The notes beneath the pieces are model-generated. The model worked only from the letters and a program-made list of their open reading frames with translations, ran no database searches and had not been told where the DNA came from. From NCBI GenBank assembly GCA_965220105.1, contig OZ244811.1, positions 2,046,001 to 2,110,000 of the forward strand: a DNA stretch of 64,000 bases, written 5' to 3'. This document shows positions 16,856 to 26,207 of this stretch, piece after piece. Within the stretch, counting starts at the first letter, position 1. Each line of letters starts with the position of its first letter. This DNA comes from Bin87 sp965220105. Lineage in GTDB: Bacteria; Chloroflexota; Dehalococcoidia; Lucifugimonadales; UBA3495. The position numbers and the translations under genes were made by a program.

Positions 16856-19800
16856 CTAATGTGTCATGTCTGGGGAAGGCGGGCGGAGATCTATGCGGAG
16901 ATCAGCAATCTGGTCCGGCTGGCTGGAGATGCCGCGACGCTGGAGTGCCGCCAGCATATCTTCCTGTCTTGGCTGACCGAAGGCAAGTCGGTAAAGCGCC
17001 AGCGCGACCTGCAACTGGCTCCACTGTTCCTCATCGCGGCTCAACGGCAGGGCCATGATTCGCCGCTGTATCCTGGCGCTGCCCGGATGCACCCAACAGG
17101 GAACGAGCCCGCCCAGATCGTCGTCAACATTCGCGGCCGCCGCTTCGAACGCGGCGGCCCAGGGGTCTGCAGCATCGTCGGCTAATGCCGCCGCTCGGTA
17201 AGCGGCAGCTACGTTCTTGCGAATGGCGTGCCCCTTGTAGCGGTCTATTCGGCCCTCACGTTGCTCGAAGTCGACCGGGTTGGCCGGAAGGTTCCAATGG
17301 ACGATGGAGTGGCACCACCAGTGGAAGTCAATGCCTTCCTGGCCGACGGAAGTGGTTGCGAGGACGAACGGCCAGAACGGCGAGTTGAAAGCTGCCCTGA
17401 TCTCGGGGAGCCTCGCTTCCTCCTGGCTGTGTTGCGCGCTGCCGAACCTCAGTGCATACCGGCTGGGAAACAAGATCCTAGCGCCATCGAAATCATCAAT
17501 ATCGGTTGCCTGGTATACCGATTCCCGGAGCCCGATGGCCCGTCGTGCGGTAGATGCGAGTGCGATGATCCCCTCGTCCGTCGCTGTGTTGACGCCAGAC
17601 TCCCCGGCCAGGTGATGGATATACTCATCGAGGACGGCTTGGAGTCCCCCATCGATACAATAGCGAGCTACTTTCCGCCAATACGCGCTGGTGCCCTCTC
17701 GCGCCGTGCTCGAGCCACCGTACAGCCTGTCCAGGAGCAGTACCGCATCGGGCCTGACAAACATCGTGCGTAGGCCAGAGGCGAGGATGGACGCAGCTCG
17801 CCATCGGCCGATCTCGGTTGTCTGGTCGTCCGCCCGCCTCACCCGGTTCAGCGCCCTCCACGCGATGTTCCCTGGAGCGCCCAGGCCCAGAAGCGCGATT
17901 GTCTCCTGCAGGTCTGCCGGACGTTCGGCGTCCGGCACCCAGTCGCCCAGGGCGTCGAGCATTTGGTCGGCGTTCGCGTTCAGCGCGCGGTGGCCATCGT
18001 CCGCTTCATGATCTTCGGAGATGCCCGCCAACGCATCGACCACAACGTTCCTGGGCGCGCCGATAAGTTCAGACGCGAGAGCGCCATTCCTCTCGGCGGG
18101 CATGGATGCGAACCAGTACCACGCCGCACTGGTGGTGGACCTGGAATCACCATTCTGGCCGACCAGATTCTCCACACGTCGTTGCGCCCACTCGATGAGA
18201 CGGTCCACATTCAGCAGCTCCGGGTCGTCGCGATTGTCACGGGTAGCGTCCAACGGATCAGTTTGCGATGCCAGCGACGGTTGCGGCCAGAACAACGCGA
18301 GCGCGGACATCGAGGAGGGCCGGTTGCGTGCCATCCGATAGTCGAGGCGACTCGAGATAGCGTTCCGTGCGGCTGCCGTATTCGCCGCGTGGCGAGTTCC
18401 CTCGGAGATGCGTCGTTCAACCTCGTAGCTGAGAAGCGAGGCGATGGCCGACGGCGCCGCCACCCAACTGGAGAAGATCAGCCTCTTGGTGATCGTGGTC
18501 GGATCCACGCTCTCGTACGGACCGCCGAGCGCATGGTAGGGTAAGGACGGGGGCATCCACAGCAATCGCCACCAGCCCTGTTCGAGGGTTTCCGCTGCGA
18601 GGGCGCGCATACGAGCATTGCCCCATTCAACCGTCTGGAAATTCTCCACGTCGGACTTGACTATCCGTTGGGCACCGCCAAGCAACGGCGCCAAATCGTC
18701 CCGCCGGCTCTGGGTCTTCATTTCGGCGCGCAACCGTTCGCCCAGGCGATACCCAGCGAGGAAGTTGAAGAAATACGGGGATGACTTCCAGTACTCGACA
18801 CTGAGCGGGGCCTTGACCTCATCAGCGACGCGCCTCAAGGCGACGAAACCGGCGAAATCCTCAGCCGTAACGGCGAACTCGCCCACTGTCTCGCCTGCGG
18901 AGGTCGTTTGCGGCCTAGCGGTTGGACGCTCGGTTCTGGCAATCCACTTTCTCAGCTGGTCTTGGACGCGATCCCGGACATCGGCCGTCGGCTCGCCCAA
19001 GAGCGCCGCCCGCCGCAGCTCATCAAGATCATCACGCACGGAGCTCACTGGGGCTTCCGCGTCCGCGAGGAATTCCAGCGTCTTCAGAAAGTCAGCGTAG
19101 TGACCGCCATCCGCGCCAGTTTCCTCGGCATAGGTGAACGCCTTGTACGGAGTGGCCGAAAGCAGCAGAACATGGGCGTCGGGATGATTGAAAAGGTCGC
19201 CAGCCAGTTCGGCGGCGTCGCAGCCGGTTTTGACGTCGAGCAGGTCCCGAAAGCGTTGAAACTCGTCCAGGATCACCAGGTCCGGCTCGAGCGCCTGCAA
19301 CGCCGCCCGCGAAAGCATCCTGCGCAGGCCGCCGACGATCCTGCGCGCCGAGACATGCTGGTCGTCGTTCAACGCCCTGCGTCCAGTAACCTCATCGATC
19401 AACGAAACCAGAGACTCGCGTTCATGACTCTGGTCGAATTCCTTGAGGAATGTCTGCCGGATCTCAATCTCAAGGTTGTCTGCATCCACGCGAGCGACGT
19501 CATGGTCGCGGAACCTCTGCCAGCCACCCACGCTGCCCTGGAAGATACGCAGAGCCGCCGTGTACCGGGCCCCATATATTCCCAGGTGATCGCGGAGCAG
19601 CACCAGGAGCACGGCGCGTTCATCTTTTCTTCCCATCTGGTGCCCCAGTTGGAAGGACGTGGCCGGCGTGAATGCCACAAAGGTGGTCGGTTTGTCCTGT
19701 CCGTGCATCCATGGCTGCAACATCTCGGGCCTGGTGATCAGCAGGCTCAGTCGTGACGCGAAACTTGGGCTGTCTGACCCGGCGACGTTGAGCTTGCGAA

Positions 19801-20062
19801 TGTTCTGAGCGGCGATGTCCGCGTTCGAACACACGTAGACCACGTCGATGCGGTTCACATGATCGGCGTTTTGCAGATGCTCTATGGTTTGGGTGATGAC
19901 CTCCCTGGCCACGTGCGTCTTGCCCAGCCCCGTCTCATCGGCCACGAGAAATCGCTTCGTGGAATCGGCGTCGCCATACAGGCACCTGAACGCGTATTCG
20001 GCTGTCGCTCGCTGAAAATCGCTCAGCAAAGGCCCCTCTCCCGCATTGTTCCTCTGCGTCAT
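16856..20062 (-). CDS. Large SF2 helicase of a candidate defence operon
   Basis: This 1068-aa protein has superfamily 2 helicase motifs: Walker A DETGLGKT near residue 43, DEFQ-box LVILDEFQRFRD near 262, HVLLLSATPYK near 297, and a C-terminal RecA half with TTSVGQEGIDFHWWCHSIVHW and QREGRIDRYKGH near 965. A long region of about 600 residues with no recognised domain separates the two halves. I chose the ATG at 20062, which overlaps the PLD stop as ATGA, over 20110. It should translocate on or remodel nucleic acid in the cytoplasm, acting with the two upstream gene products. The helicase-plus-PLD pairing recalls DISARM, but no DUF1998 gene or methylase is adjacent. Confidence 0.88.
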   Translation of the reverse strand: MTQRNNAGEGPLLSDFQRATAEYAFRCLYGDADSTKRFLVADETGLGKTHVAREVITQTIEHLQNADHVNRIDVVYVCSNADIAAQNIRKLNVAGSDSPSFASRLSLLITRPEMLQPWMHGQDKPTTFVAFTPATSFQLGHQMGRKDERAVLLVLLRDHLGIYGARYTAALRIFQGSVGGWQRFRDHDVARVDADNLEIEIRQTFLKEFDQSHERESLVSLIDEVTGRRALNDDQHVSARRIVGGLRRMLSRAALQALEPDLVILDEFQRFRDLLDVKTGCDAAELAGDLFNHPDAHVLLLSATPYKAFTYAEETGADGGHYADFLKTLEFLADAEAPVSSVRDDLDELRRAALLGEPTADVRDRVQDQLRKWIARTERPTARPQTTSAGETVGEFAVTAEDFAGFVALRRVADEVKAPLSVEYWKSSPYFFNFLAGYRLGERLRAEMKTQSRRDDLAPLLGGAQRIVKSDVENFQTVEWGNARMRALAAETLEQGWWRLLWMPPSLPYHALGGPYESVDPTTITKRLIFSSWVAAPSAIASLLSYEVERRISEGTRHAANTAAARNAISSRLDYRMARNRPSSMSALALFWPQPSLASQTDPLDATRDNRDDPELLNVDRLIEWAQRRVENLVGQNGDSRSTTSAAWYWFASMPAERNGALASELIGAPRNVVVDALAGISEDHEADDGHRALNANADQMLDALGDWVPDAERPADLQETIALLGLGAPGNIAWRALNRVRRADDQTTEIGRWRAASILASGLRTMFVRPDAVLLLDRLYGGSSTAREGTSAYWRKVARYCIDGGLQAVLDEYIHHLAGESGVNTATDEGIIALASTARRAIGLRESVYQATDIDDFDGARILFPSRYALRFGSAQHSQEEARLPEIRAAFNSPFWPFVLATTSVGQEGIDFHWWCHSIVHWNLPANPVDFEQREGRIDRYKGHAIRKNVAAAYRAAALADDAADPWAAAFEAAAANVDDDLGGLVPCWVHPGSARIQRRIMALPLSRDEEQWSQLQVALALYRLAFGQPRQEDMLAALQRRGISSQPDQIADLRIDLRPPSPDMTH

Positions 20063-21864
20063 GAGCCGGCCTCCTCCATCGCGCGCCATGCCTCGAAAGC
20101 GGGCTTCCACACGTCATCCCAACCGGAAGGCAGTACGGCCGTCCCACTCGACGACCTGCGCAGATGTTCCACGATTCTAGCCAAGTGATCGATCGAGTCC
20201 GGATTCTCGGACAGGGCGCGGGCCAGCAGTTCCAGAACACCCTGCCCGGCGCCCGTCGACCAGCCTCCTCCCAAACCGCCCGTTCCGCCGCCGTTGCCAA
20301 GCACGCTTCCAGAAGCGAAGCCCATCAGTAGCGACAACAGCCGCATGAACTTTTCAGGGCTGTCGACCTGCCTGGCAAGGATCTCGTCGCGACGGTCGTC
20401 CGGCGCACCGTCGAGCCGGGAACAAACTACCGTTGAACGCTCCAATACCACTCCCCTATCGGTTTGGCGCGCGGTGAGTTGAAGGAAGGCGGTGACGTCC
20501 GCAATCTCGCGCGCTGGCAGCTCGATTTCTACCGGCTCTGCGGGATGAAGCTCGTAGGTCTCGGTGGCGTGATTGTACGGGGCGATGGTAACGCTGGCGC
20601 TCTCCGGAATAGGTGGCAGCTTCGAATCCGCCGTTATCCATGGCAGCCAGCCATCATCTTGCCTCCTGACCGTGGTGCGGAACCCCACCTGGGCTATGGC
20701 CATGAGCAACCGCTCAAGATCCCGGGCAGCCGTTTCGGTTTGATCTATCTCTGGGTTCTCGGACGCGACGTAAGGGTTCAGCATGGCACGCAGTGGCGCG
20801 TTTTCACCGACAAGTGCATCCACGCCGTACTTGGCCCTCTGTCCCACGAGTTCGCAGAGAAATTCGACGTTGCCGCTGAACGCTCCCTTGGTGGCATTGG
20901 CCGAGCCGACGAACAGATGCGCCAGCCTGGCACGCTCAACCACGAAGACTTTTGCGTGCAGGTTGGTGAGGAATGCCTGGCTCCTTACCTCCTCCGTGTC
21001 GTCCAACGACAGCTGCGCTGCCGAGTCCAACTCGTAAGCGTCCAGGCGATCAAGGACTTCTTCCGACAACGCCTGCAGTCCTTCGCCAAGCGAGATCAGC
21101 ACTGCTTTTCGTCCGGTCCCAGAGTCGAGGACTCTCTGCATCAGACCATCACGGACGAACGGGGAGATCACAAGTTGCCTATAGCCACCGAAATGCTCTT
21201 CGACCTGAAAGGATTTTCCTCCCTGTAGTCCGATAGGATGGAAGCGGACCTCGCGTACACCGTCCGGTAAATCCCAGTGAACCCGCCTCAGGTCCTCCGC
21301 TAACTCCGCCAGAGCGTCGCTTCGCTTTGACGGCAAGTCGGAAACTGCCAAGCCGAAAAGCGCGGCGAAGAACCCTCCCAACGGGGCGTTGCTCGCGATG
21401 GGTCGCCGATCCCTCATCCGCCCGTCCAGCCACAGGATGGTATCCCAACTGCGGGAGGCGGTGAGGTTCCGCGAGAGCACGACGAGGCGGAAGGAAGGGT
21501 CTCCCGATGGATCCAGAAACCGCAGCGCCCAGACCTTCGGATGAAAGATGCGGTGCTCACGGGGTTGTTTTACCTCGTGAACGGTGTCCTCCAGCAGCGC
21601 CACCAGATCGGACCGCCACCCGGAGGCATTGATGGCGCCAGCTTGACAGAAGATGTCGAACCGTTCGCTCATCTGGCGCAATGCTGCCATGATGTCGATA
21701 GGGTTCGTATCCTCCTCGAATCGAAACCCCGCCAGCGCCAGCGGCACCATCAGGGCTGATTCAAGGTCCAACGTGAACGTCGTCGCCACCGCCCGGTCCA
21801 CGTAGTGATCCGGCGGCGGTCGTAACGCATCGAGCAGCAGCGCTCGGCTGTCAGGAGCAAGCAT
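20059..21864 (-). CDS. Phospholipase D-like protein of a candidate defence operon
   Basis: This 601-aa protein has two HKD-type half sites. The first is IFHPKVWALRF with VVLSRNLTASRSWDT (about residues 106-142); the second is NLHAKVFVVERARLAHLFVG followed by SANATKGAF (about 300-330). Such enzymes cut phosphodiester bonds, and in defence loci PLD proteins are usually nucleases. The C-terminal 250 residues are unassigned and include a glycine-rich linker near 545. It starts two bases after the DUF6361 stop and ends overlapping the helicase start, so the three genes are co-translated. No signal peptide is seen. Confidence 0.85.
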   Translation of the reverse strand: MLAPDSRALLLDALRPPPDHYVDRAVATTFTLDLESALMVPLALAGFRFEEDTNPIDIMAALRQMSERFDIFCQAGAINASGWRSDLVALLEDTVHEVKQPREHRIFHPKVWALRFLDPSGDPSFRLVVLSRNLTASRSWDTILWLDGRMRDRRPIASNAPLGGFFAALFGLAVSDLPSKRSDALAELAEDLRRVHWDLPDGVREVRFHPIGLQGGKSFQVEEHFGGYRQLVISPFVRDGLMQRVLDSGTGRKAVLISLGEGLQALSEEVLDRLDAYELDSAAQLSLDDTEEVRSQAFLTNLHAKVFVVERARLAHLFVGSANATKGAFSGNVEFLCELVGQRAKYGVDALVGENAPLRAMLNPYVASENPEIDQTETAARDLERLLMAIAQVGFRTTVRRQDDGWLPWITADSKLPPIPESASVTIAPYNHATETYELHPAEPVEIELPAREIADVTAFLQLTARQTDRGVVLERSTVVCSRLDGAPDDRRDEILARQVDSPEKFMRLLSLLMGFASGSVLGNGGGTGGLGGGWSTGAGQGVLELLARALSENPDSIDHLARIVEHLRRSSSGTAVLPSGWDDVWKPAFEAWRAMEEAGS

Positions 21865-21868
21865 GGCT

Positions 21869-23074
21869 TTATTCCCTTCCGTCCGCGATGTCGTTCAGCA
21901 GGCGCGCGACCACTGGCCAGCGAAAATCGAGACGCCGGGTTCCGGACGCGCCGCCCCACTGCTGCATGAGATTATCGTTGCGAAGCCGCGCCTGACCGCG
22001 TTTTTGACGGATTTCCCTGTTCGCAATCAACGTTCGCGCGTACTCGTGGTCTGCCAATCGCTGCGGCTGACGACTGCGGACGAGATCGACCCACTGTTCC
22101 ACAAAAGCGCGTGTAGGCAGTGGAACCGGCCTTCCCTGATCTGCCGTCAGCGCCCAAAGTTGGTTGAGGTCCCAACTCCCCAGGTCACTCCCATCGACCT
22201 CGCCGCTCCATTCTTCAAGCTCACCGGCGAAAGCGTCTCGCTTCCCCTCATGTTGCTTGAGGCCAAGGTTCTTGGCGCGTTCGGCCAGGAGCACGTTGTA
22301 GAGCAGGGCGGCCCCGTGCATCGCGACTGAGAAACGTCGCGCCTCGTCAACAGCGTCACGGATCTGACCGGTGGCGGTTTGCACCTCTGGATCTTCCCAG
22401 GCAAACGCGGCAACGTTCGAGCGTCGGGTGCCTTTCGTTACGAGGAACTGGAGCAGAGTGTCCGGCGCCGCCACGGAGATGCGTTCGGTAAGCCAGGTTG
22501 CTTCCTCATTCGTGAGGGTGAAATCACAAACGGCCAGGTTTAAGAAGTCCTTCGGCGACGCGGGCATTGAAGGGTCCCAAACTGAGTCAGGTCGTTCGAC
22601 CAACTCGCTCGAGTCGTCCAACGACCGCGAAACATCGCGCACTCTCCCGACTTGGGTTGGCGATACCGCGTGCCTGAGGATGCCAAAGCGTCGCAGGCTA
22701 TTCCAGTAGATGGTTGAAGGCAGGTTCTGGACATCTCCTTTCGCTCTGCGTCCAATCAAGCCTGTTGAGGCTCCCCCGGCAATCAGTTTTCCAATCAGAC
22801 CCCGTTCCTGCCCATCCACCCAGGATGCGAGTTGGGCTCCCTGATACCTGCGCTGAGCGCCTTCTTGGTACAACCAGGGTACGAGCAAAAAATACCTGGC
22901 CCGCGTGAGCAGCACCGAAGTTCCGGGGAAAAGCGTGTCACTCAGTGCGTCCCGAATCGAGCCGAGTCCCAGTTCGTCTCGACTGTCGGTCTCCGAGAAC
23001 AGTCTAATGATCTCCCGGGCTCGGCGCTGGTCGGCTTCGGAGTAATCGAGCCACGCAAGAACAGCAGGGGGCAT
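21869..23074 (-). CDS. DUF6361-like protein, first gene of the candidate defence operon
   Basis: The 401-aa product begins MPPAVLAWLDYSEADQRRAR and contains LSDTLFPGTSVLLTRARYFL, which I associate with the DUF6361 family often found beside PLD and helicase genes. Its activity is unknown. The ATG at 23074 has AAGGA seven bases upstream. The longer open frame to 23404 is resolvase remnant read out of frame. The start lies only 13 bp from a Tn3 end (23087), so the operon promoter must lie in or beyond that transposon remnant. The family call is from memory of the sequence type and is moderately sure. Confidence 0.75.
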   Translation of the reverse strand: MPPAVLAWLDYSEADQRRAREIIRLFSETDSRDELGLGSIRDALSDTLFPGTSVLLTRARYFLLVPWLYQEGAQRRYQGAQLASWVDGQERGLIGKLIAGGASTGLIGRRAKGDVQNLPSTIYWNSLRRFGILRHAVSPTQVGRVRDVSRSLDDSSELVERPDSVWDPSMPASPKDFLNLAVCDFTLTNEEATWLTERISVAAPDTLLQFLVTKGTRRSNVAAFAWEDPEVQTATGQIRDAVDEARRFSVAMHGAALLYNVLLAERAKNLGLKQHEGKRDAFAGELEEWSGEVDGSDLGSWDLNQLWALTADQGRPVPLPTRAFVEQWVDLVRSRQPQRLADHEYARTLIANREIRQKRGQARLRNDNLMQQWGGASGTRRLDFRWPVVARLLNDIADGRE

Positions 23075-23129
23075 ATGCGGATCCTTCGGGTCGGTTCCAG
23101 TAGGGACAGAATCGTACGCTAAAGGCAAA

Positions 23130-23510
23130 GGCGCCGGTTGAGTGTGCGATAGACGGTTGGTCTTAAGACGGAGAAGAGTTCGGCGAGATCGCTGATGGAA
23201 TACTCGCCGGTGGCATGCATGCGGCAGAGAGTTCCCGCTGCTGTCTATCGGACAGTTTGGGCTGTTTGCCGCGCAATTTCCCCATGGCGCGGGCGATGGC
23301 GCGGGCATCAGGGACGGAACTGGCCAGGCGGTCCAGTTTCGGCACGACCAGGGTGTCGCCTTGGCGCACGGCGGCGAGGGCTTGGTCGAGGCAGGGTCGG
23401 GCACGGGTGGTGCCGGTGAGACCGTGGTCGGTGTAGATGCGATCTGGGGCGACGTCCAGGTCCTGGCGGTCGGTGGAACAGCGCGCGTAGCCGATGAGTG
23501 TCGCCGTCAT
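23130..23510 (-). pseudogene. Serine resolvase/invertase (TnpR-like), deleted and frameshifted
   Basis: The N-terminus MTATLIGYARCSTDRQDLD keeps the catalytic serine. DRIYTDHGLTGTTRARPCLD and DTLVVPKLDRLASSVPDARA follow. About 15 residues are missing after DRQDLD, and about 60 between DARAIA and GKLRGKQPKLS. A frame change near 23215 precedes the DNA-binding tail EYSISDLAELFSVLRPTVYR. It cannot be a working resolvase. The tail ends just inside the Tn3 end at 23123. Confidence 0.8.
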
Positions 23511-23769
23511 GGGGGAAGTGTACGGATAGGGTCCTGCATCTGCAATTGTTACCGTACCATTCATACGAGACGCTCCTGGCTCGGGCCTGGCGGGGGTCGG
23601 GGCGACCGGCTGGGGTGTCCGCTGAACGATCCCCTTACGGACAGCGCCGTACGTGTCGGGATGAACGGATAACGGAGAGGCGGAACATGCCGGGACCAAG
23701 CATCTGGAGCGCGCGCCAGCGTGCTGACTCGTACAACCTGCCCACGGACGAAGTCACCCTGACCGCTCC

Positions 23770-23976
23770 AGCGAGGACCAGCATTACCGCATGGCTGGGC
23801 TCGACCTGCTTGCCGCCATCGTCATTTGCCGGAATACTGCCCATCTGGGCGAAGCGTTCGGACAGCGGAAACACGCCGGCCTGACCGTCTAGCCCGAGTT
23901 CCTGGGCCACATCTCACCCCTGGGGTGGGCCCACATCCTGATCACTGGCGAATACCGGTGGCCAAAACTCCGATAG
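23770..23976 (+). pseudogene. Tn3-family transposase TnpA, C-terminal remnant
   Basis: The plus-strand frame reads HYRMAGLDLLAAIVICRNTA, then a TAG at 23890, then EFLGHISPLGWAHILITGEY and RWPKLR before a stop. This matches the well-known C-terminus of Tn3 transposases (RxxGLxLLxAAIxxWNT and LSPLGWEHInLTGDY). Only about 68 residues of roughly 1000 remain. It ends 14 bp from the right 38-bp end, confirming the Tn3 identity of the flanking repeats. Confidence 0.8.
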
Positions 23977-24104
23977 CGGGCTTAGCAGCGTTAGCGTACG
24001 ATTGTGCCCCCTACCGGAGTCGACCCGAGATTAGCGGTGGGACGCCAGACCCGTCGCCGACCCGCTGGCTCGCATGACGCGCGGGACTGGGTGTCGAGCA
24101 GATG

Positions 24105-24300
24105 GTCCGCAGCATCGCGCCGTCGATGACGACGCCGGGAAAATCGTCCACCACCTCGACGACCACATCGCAGCCTCCGACACCATCGTCAGGGTCCTGC
24201 ACAACCGGTGGAGACCAACGACGCGCAGGCCGTGCACATCTCCAGCCGGGGTGACATCTTGTTGAGGCGATGTGGCAATTCTGAACCGACTGCCCCACAT
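24105..24300 (+). pseudogene. Fragment related to the small ORF at 26.2-26.5 kb
   Basis: The frame gives DDDAGKIVHHLDDHIAASDT and, after a one-base shift near 24208, VETNDAQAVHISSRGDILLR. The same pattern occurs at 26310-26460 (NDGDAKENLHRLGSLANHVA, VETNDTLAMHMLHRF). It is a broken paralogue just outside the Tn3 right end. The family is unknown. Confidence 0.45.
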
Positions 24301-24325
24301 CCGCCTGACGGGACCGCGCGCGGCC

Positions 24326-25822
24326 TCACGCGGGCAGGAAAATCGCGGGCCGCCCTGCAGGGTCCAGCCACACCGTTCTATGACCCCAGACCGTAGGGGG
24401 ATCATCGACGCGAATGCTGGGTATGCTGGCCGCCCAAAGCGGGTATCCTGCCGCTCCAGCCTGACGCCTGAACTCGGCGGCCATCGAATCGCTGCGGGCC
24501 GCCATCAGGACTGGCAGGGGTTTATTCTTGGCGCCACGCGCGATGTAGCCCCGCAGCTTGCGCCCCACGGCGCCGGCGGAGTTGGCGCGACGCTCATACT
24601 CGAGGTAGTACCAGTCCTCGCCACCCGATGATCCCGCTCCCATGTAGATCATCGCGTCGGGAGCAATGGCGTTCCGGCCGCCGGAGTAATCCTCGCCGCG
24701 CCAGCCGCCCGCCACGGGAAACCCGGCACGCTGAAACAGCGACACTATCCCGAAGGCAGCGGCGTCATGCTCGAGGTACCGCGCCACCGCCGGCAGGCCG
24801 TCAGACCTGAGCCCAAAACGATGGAGGGGCTTGGAACGGTGCACCCGATCCCGACGGGCGGCAATGCTCAGAGCATCGTCGGAGAGGAAATGGTGTCCGT
24901 CTCTTTCCACCACCATGCCGTCGTCCCTCAACCGCTGCAGTTTCGCGTGCACGGTATCCCACTTCGACCCCAAAGCCCGCCTCATGGCGGTCGCCTGGAG
25001 GCCCTGAAACTGCTCCAACAGGGCAAGAAGCCGGTAGACCAAACTCGCGTCGTCGCCACTACGCACATCCGTCATCATGCGCGGCCTCTGCGCAGGGGCG
25101 CCGTAGATGGCAGCGCCCAGCAAAGGGTTGCACCTCAACCTGTTGTTGGAAGTCCTGCCCGTGACCAGGAGGCCTCGGTACATCCTTCCGTCTGACGCGC
25201 AGACCAGCAGGGCGCCGTCCGCAATTCCAAAGTCGCGCAGAGCGTTTTCAGCCTGATGGACCTGCCAGAGGTCCGAAGCGACCACGCACAGCAGCGCCGG
25301 CCAACCGCCCATCGTCGACGCCGCGTTGCCGAGGTCTACCAACCGCTTCGTGAAGGCCCGCTTGCTCTGCCACGGGCCGGACCAAAAGAACGCCACCGTG
25401 CCGTGCTTGTAGTGCGCCATCGCACCGACCCCGTCCCGCAGACGCCAGTCAAAGGAGTGGAAAGGGCCGACGTTGGTCAGTTGGGGCAACCGGACCACCA
25501 GGCGGTAAAACTGCTCCAACCCGGGCAGGAAGCAGGCCAGCGTGTTCAGGTTGCGGGTCAGGTGGAAGTAGACCTCAGGCTCCAAAAACCGGCGAGCGGC
25601 GTCCGGGGTAAGCCGGTAACGGCGCGCCGCCGGAAACTCTGCTCCCATGACGGCGGAGTCCACCAGCCCCAGCTCTTCCAGCCTGGCAAGGTGCCTGGAA
25701 ACGGTGGAGAAAACCAATCCCAGAATGGGGGCCAGCTCGCCCGACGAGATCAGCGGGAAAGCGCAGACGCCACGCAGCACCTTCGACTGGGCTTCGTTCA
25801 ATCCAACATGAACATCATTCAT
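24326..25822 (-). CDS. Winged-helix protein resembling replication-relaxation proteins
   Basis: This 498-aa protein begins MNDVHVGLNEAQSKVLRGVC, with GGAGG five bases upstream of the ATG at 25822; the open frame to 25879 is less likely. An N-terminal winged helix (about residues 8-75) includes GLVFSTVSRHLARLEELGLV, and a second possible winged helix lies near 275-330. The C-terminal part has DWYYLEYERRANSAGAVGRK and LPVLMAARSDSMAAEF, a pattern I associate with replication-relaxation (Replic_Relax) domains of plasmid and integrative element proteins. It probably binds DNA. The element it served is not obvious; flanking sequences are gene fragments. Confidence 0.7.
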   Translation of the reverse strand: MNDVHVGLNEAQSKVLRGVCAFPLISSGELAPILGLVFSTVSRHLARLEELGLVDSAVMGAEFPAARRYRLTPDAARRFLEPEVYFHLTRNLNTLACFLPGLEQFYRLVVRLPQLTNVGPFHSFDWRLRDGVGAMAHYKHGTVAFFWSGPWQSKRAFTKRLVDLGNAASTMGGWPALLCVVASDLWQVHQAENALRDFGIADGALLVCASDGRMYRGLLVTGRTSNNRLRCNPLLGAAIYGAPAQRPRMMTDVRSGDDASLVYRLLALLEQFQGLQATAMRRALGSKWDTVHAKLQRLRDDGMVVERDGHHFLSDDALSIAARRDRVHRSKPLHRFGLRSDGLPAVARYLEHDAAAFGIVSLFQRAGFPVAGGWRGEDYSGGRNAIAPDAMIYMGAGSSGGEDWYYLEYERRANSAGAVGRKLRGYIARGAKNKPLPVLMAARSDSMAAEFRRQAGAAGYPLWAASIPSIRVDDPPTVWGHRTVWLDPAGRPAIFLPA

Positions 25823-26207
25823 CGCATCCTCCTGCTGATCCAATGCTAACGCGCCGGCAAGAGGAGACGCGATTTTCACCCCGGGACGAGTGATGGATCA
25901 CCGCGTGGCGCCGCAAGCGTCATATCCGTTGACGCGGTTCAGAATGCTGGCCTGAGGCGAACTTTCGATGGGGCTCCGTTGGAGACAGTGCGGCAACGAC
26001 GATCTGCAGCTCGGGCAGGACCATGCCCACCAGCGAAACGTCGTCAATGGGCTGGGTAAGATGGCCATCCACGTCGGTGCAGCGACGGACATTCCGGTCC
26101 GGCGTCTCCAAACTCGAGCAACGAAGACGACGCCCTTTGACTGACAGCCACTTGCAACCCACGTTTGATGTCGTGCTCCGGCTGGCGTCAACGAGAGGAC
26201 GACACAA
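25823..26207. other. Intergenic stretch without a confident gene
   Basis: About 385 bp. A minus-strand frame (25920-26240) has a protein-like patch reading QPIDDVSLVGMVLPELQIVV, but no good start or ribosome site, and a competing plus-strand frame exists. I assign nothing here. Confidence 0.3.

Larger units (their letters stand above)
16564..24027. mobile_element. Tn3-derived composite transposon carrying the DUF6361-PLD-helicase operon
   Basis: Outer 38-bp ends of Tn3 type (16564-16601 and 23990-24027, inverted) share CGACTCCGGTAG and ATCGTACGCTAA. They are flanked on both sides by AGATT (16559-16563 and 24028-24032), the 5-bp duplication expected of Tn3 transposition. Two further degraded ends lie inside at 16771-16808 and 23087-23123. 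The 7.46-kb unit is thus two Tn3 remnants enclosing a three-gene cargo. No intact tnpA is present, so mobility would need a transposase in trans. Confidence 0.8.
23087..24027. mobile_element. Right Tn3 remnant with tnpR and tnpA fragments
   Basis: A degraded left-type end (23087-23123) and a well-kept right-type end (23990-24027) bound about 940 bp. Inside are a minus-strand resolvase fragment and a plus-strand piece of the Tn3 TnpA C-terminus that stops 14 bp from the right end. That is the normal position of tnpA in Tn3 transposons. Confidence 0.75.

Noticed and set aside
16856..23074. Calling the operon DISARM
   Set aside because: Helicase and PLD are shared, but there is no DUF1998 gene and no adjacent methyltransferase, and the first gene is of another family.
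23074..23404. Longer start of the DUF6361 gene at 23404
   Set aside because: The extra 110 residues are the resolvase remnant read in another frame, and a good ribosome site exists at 23074.
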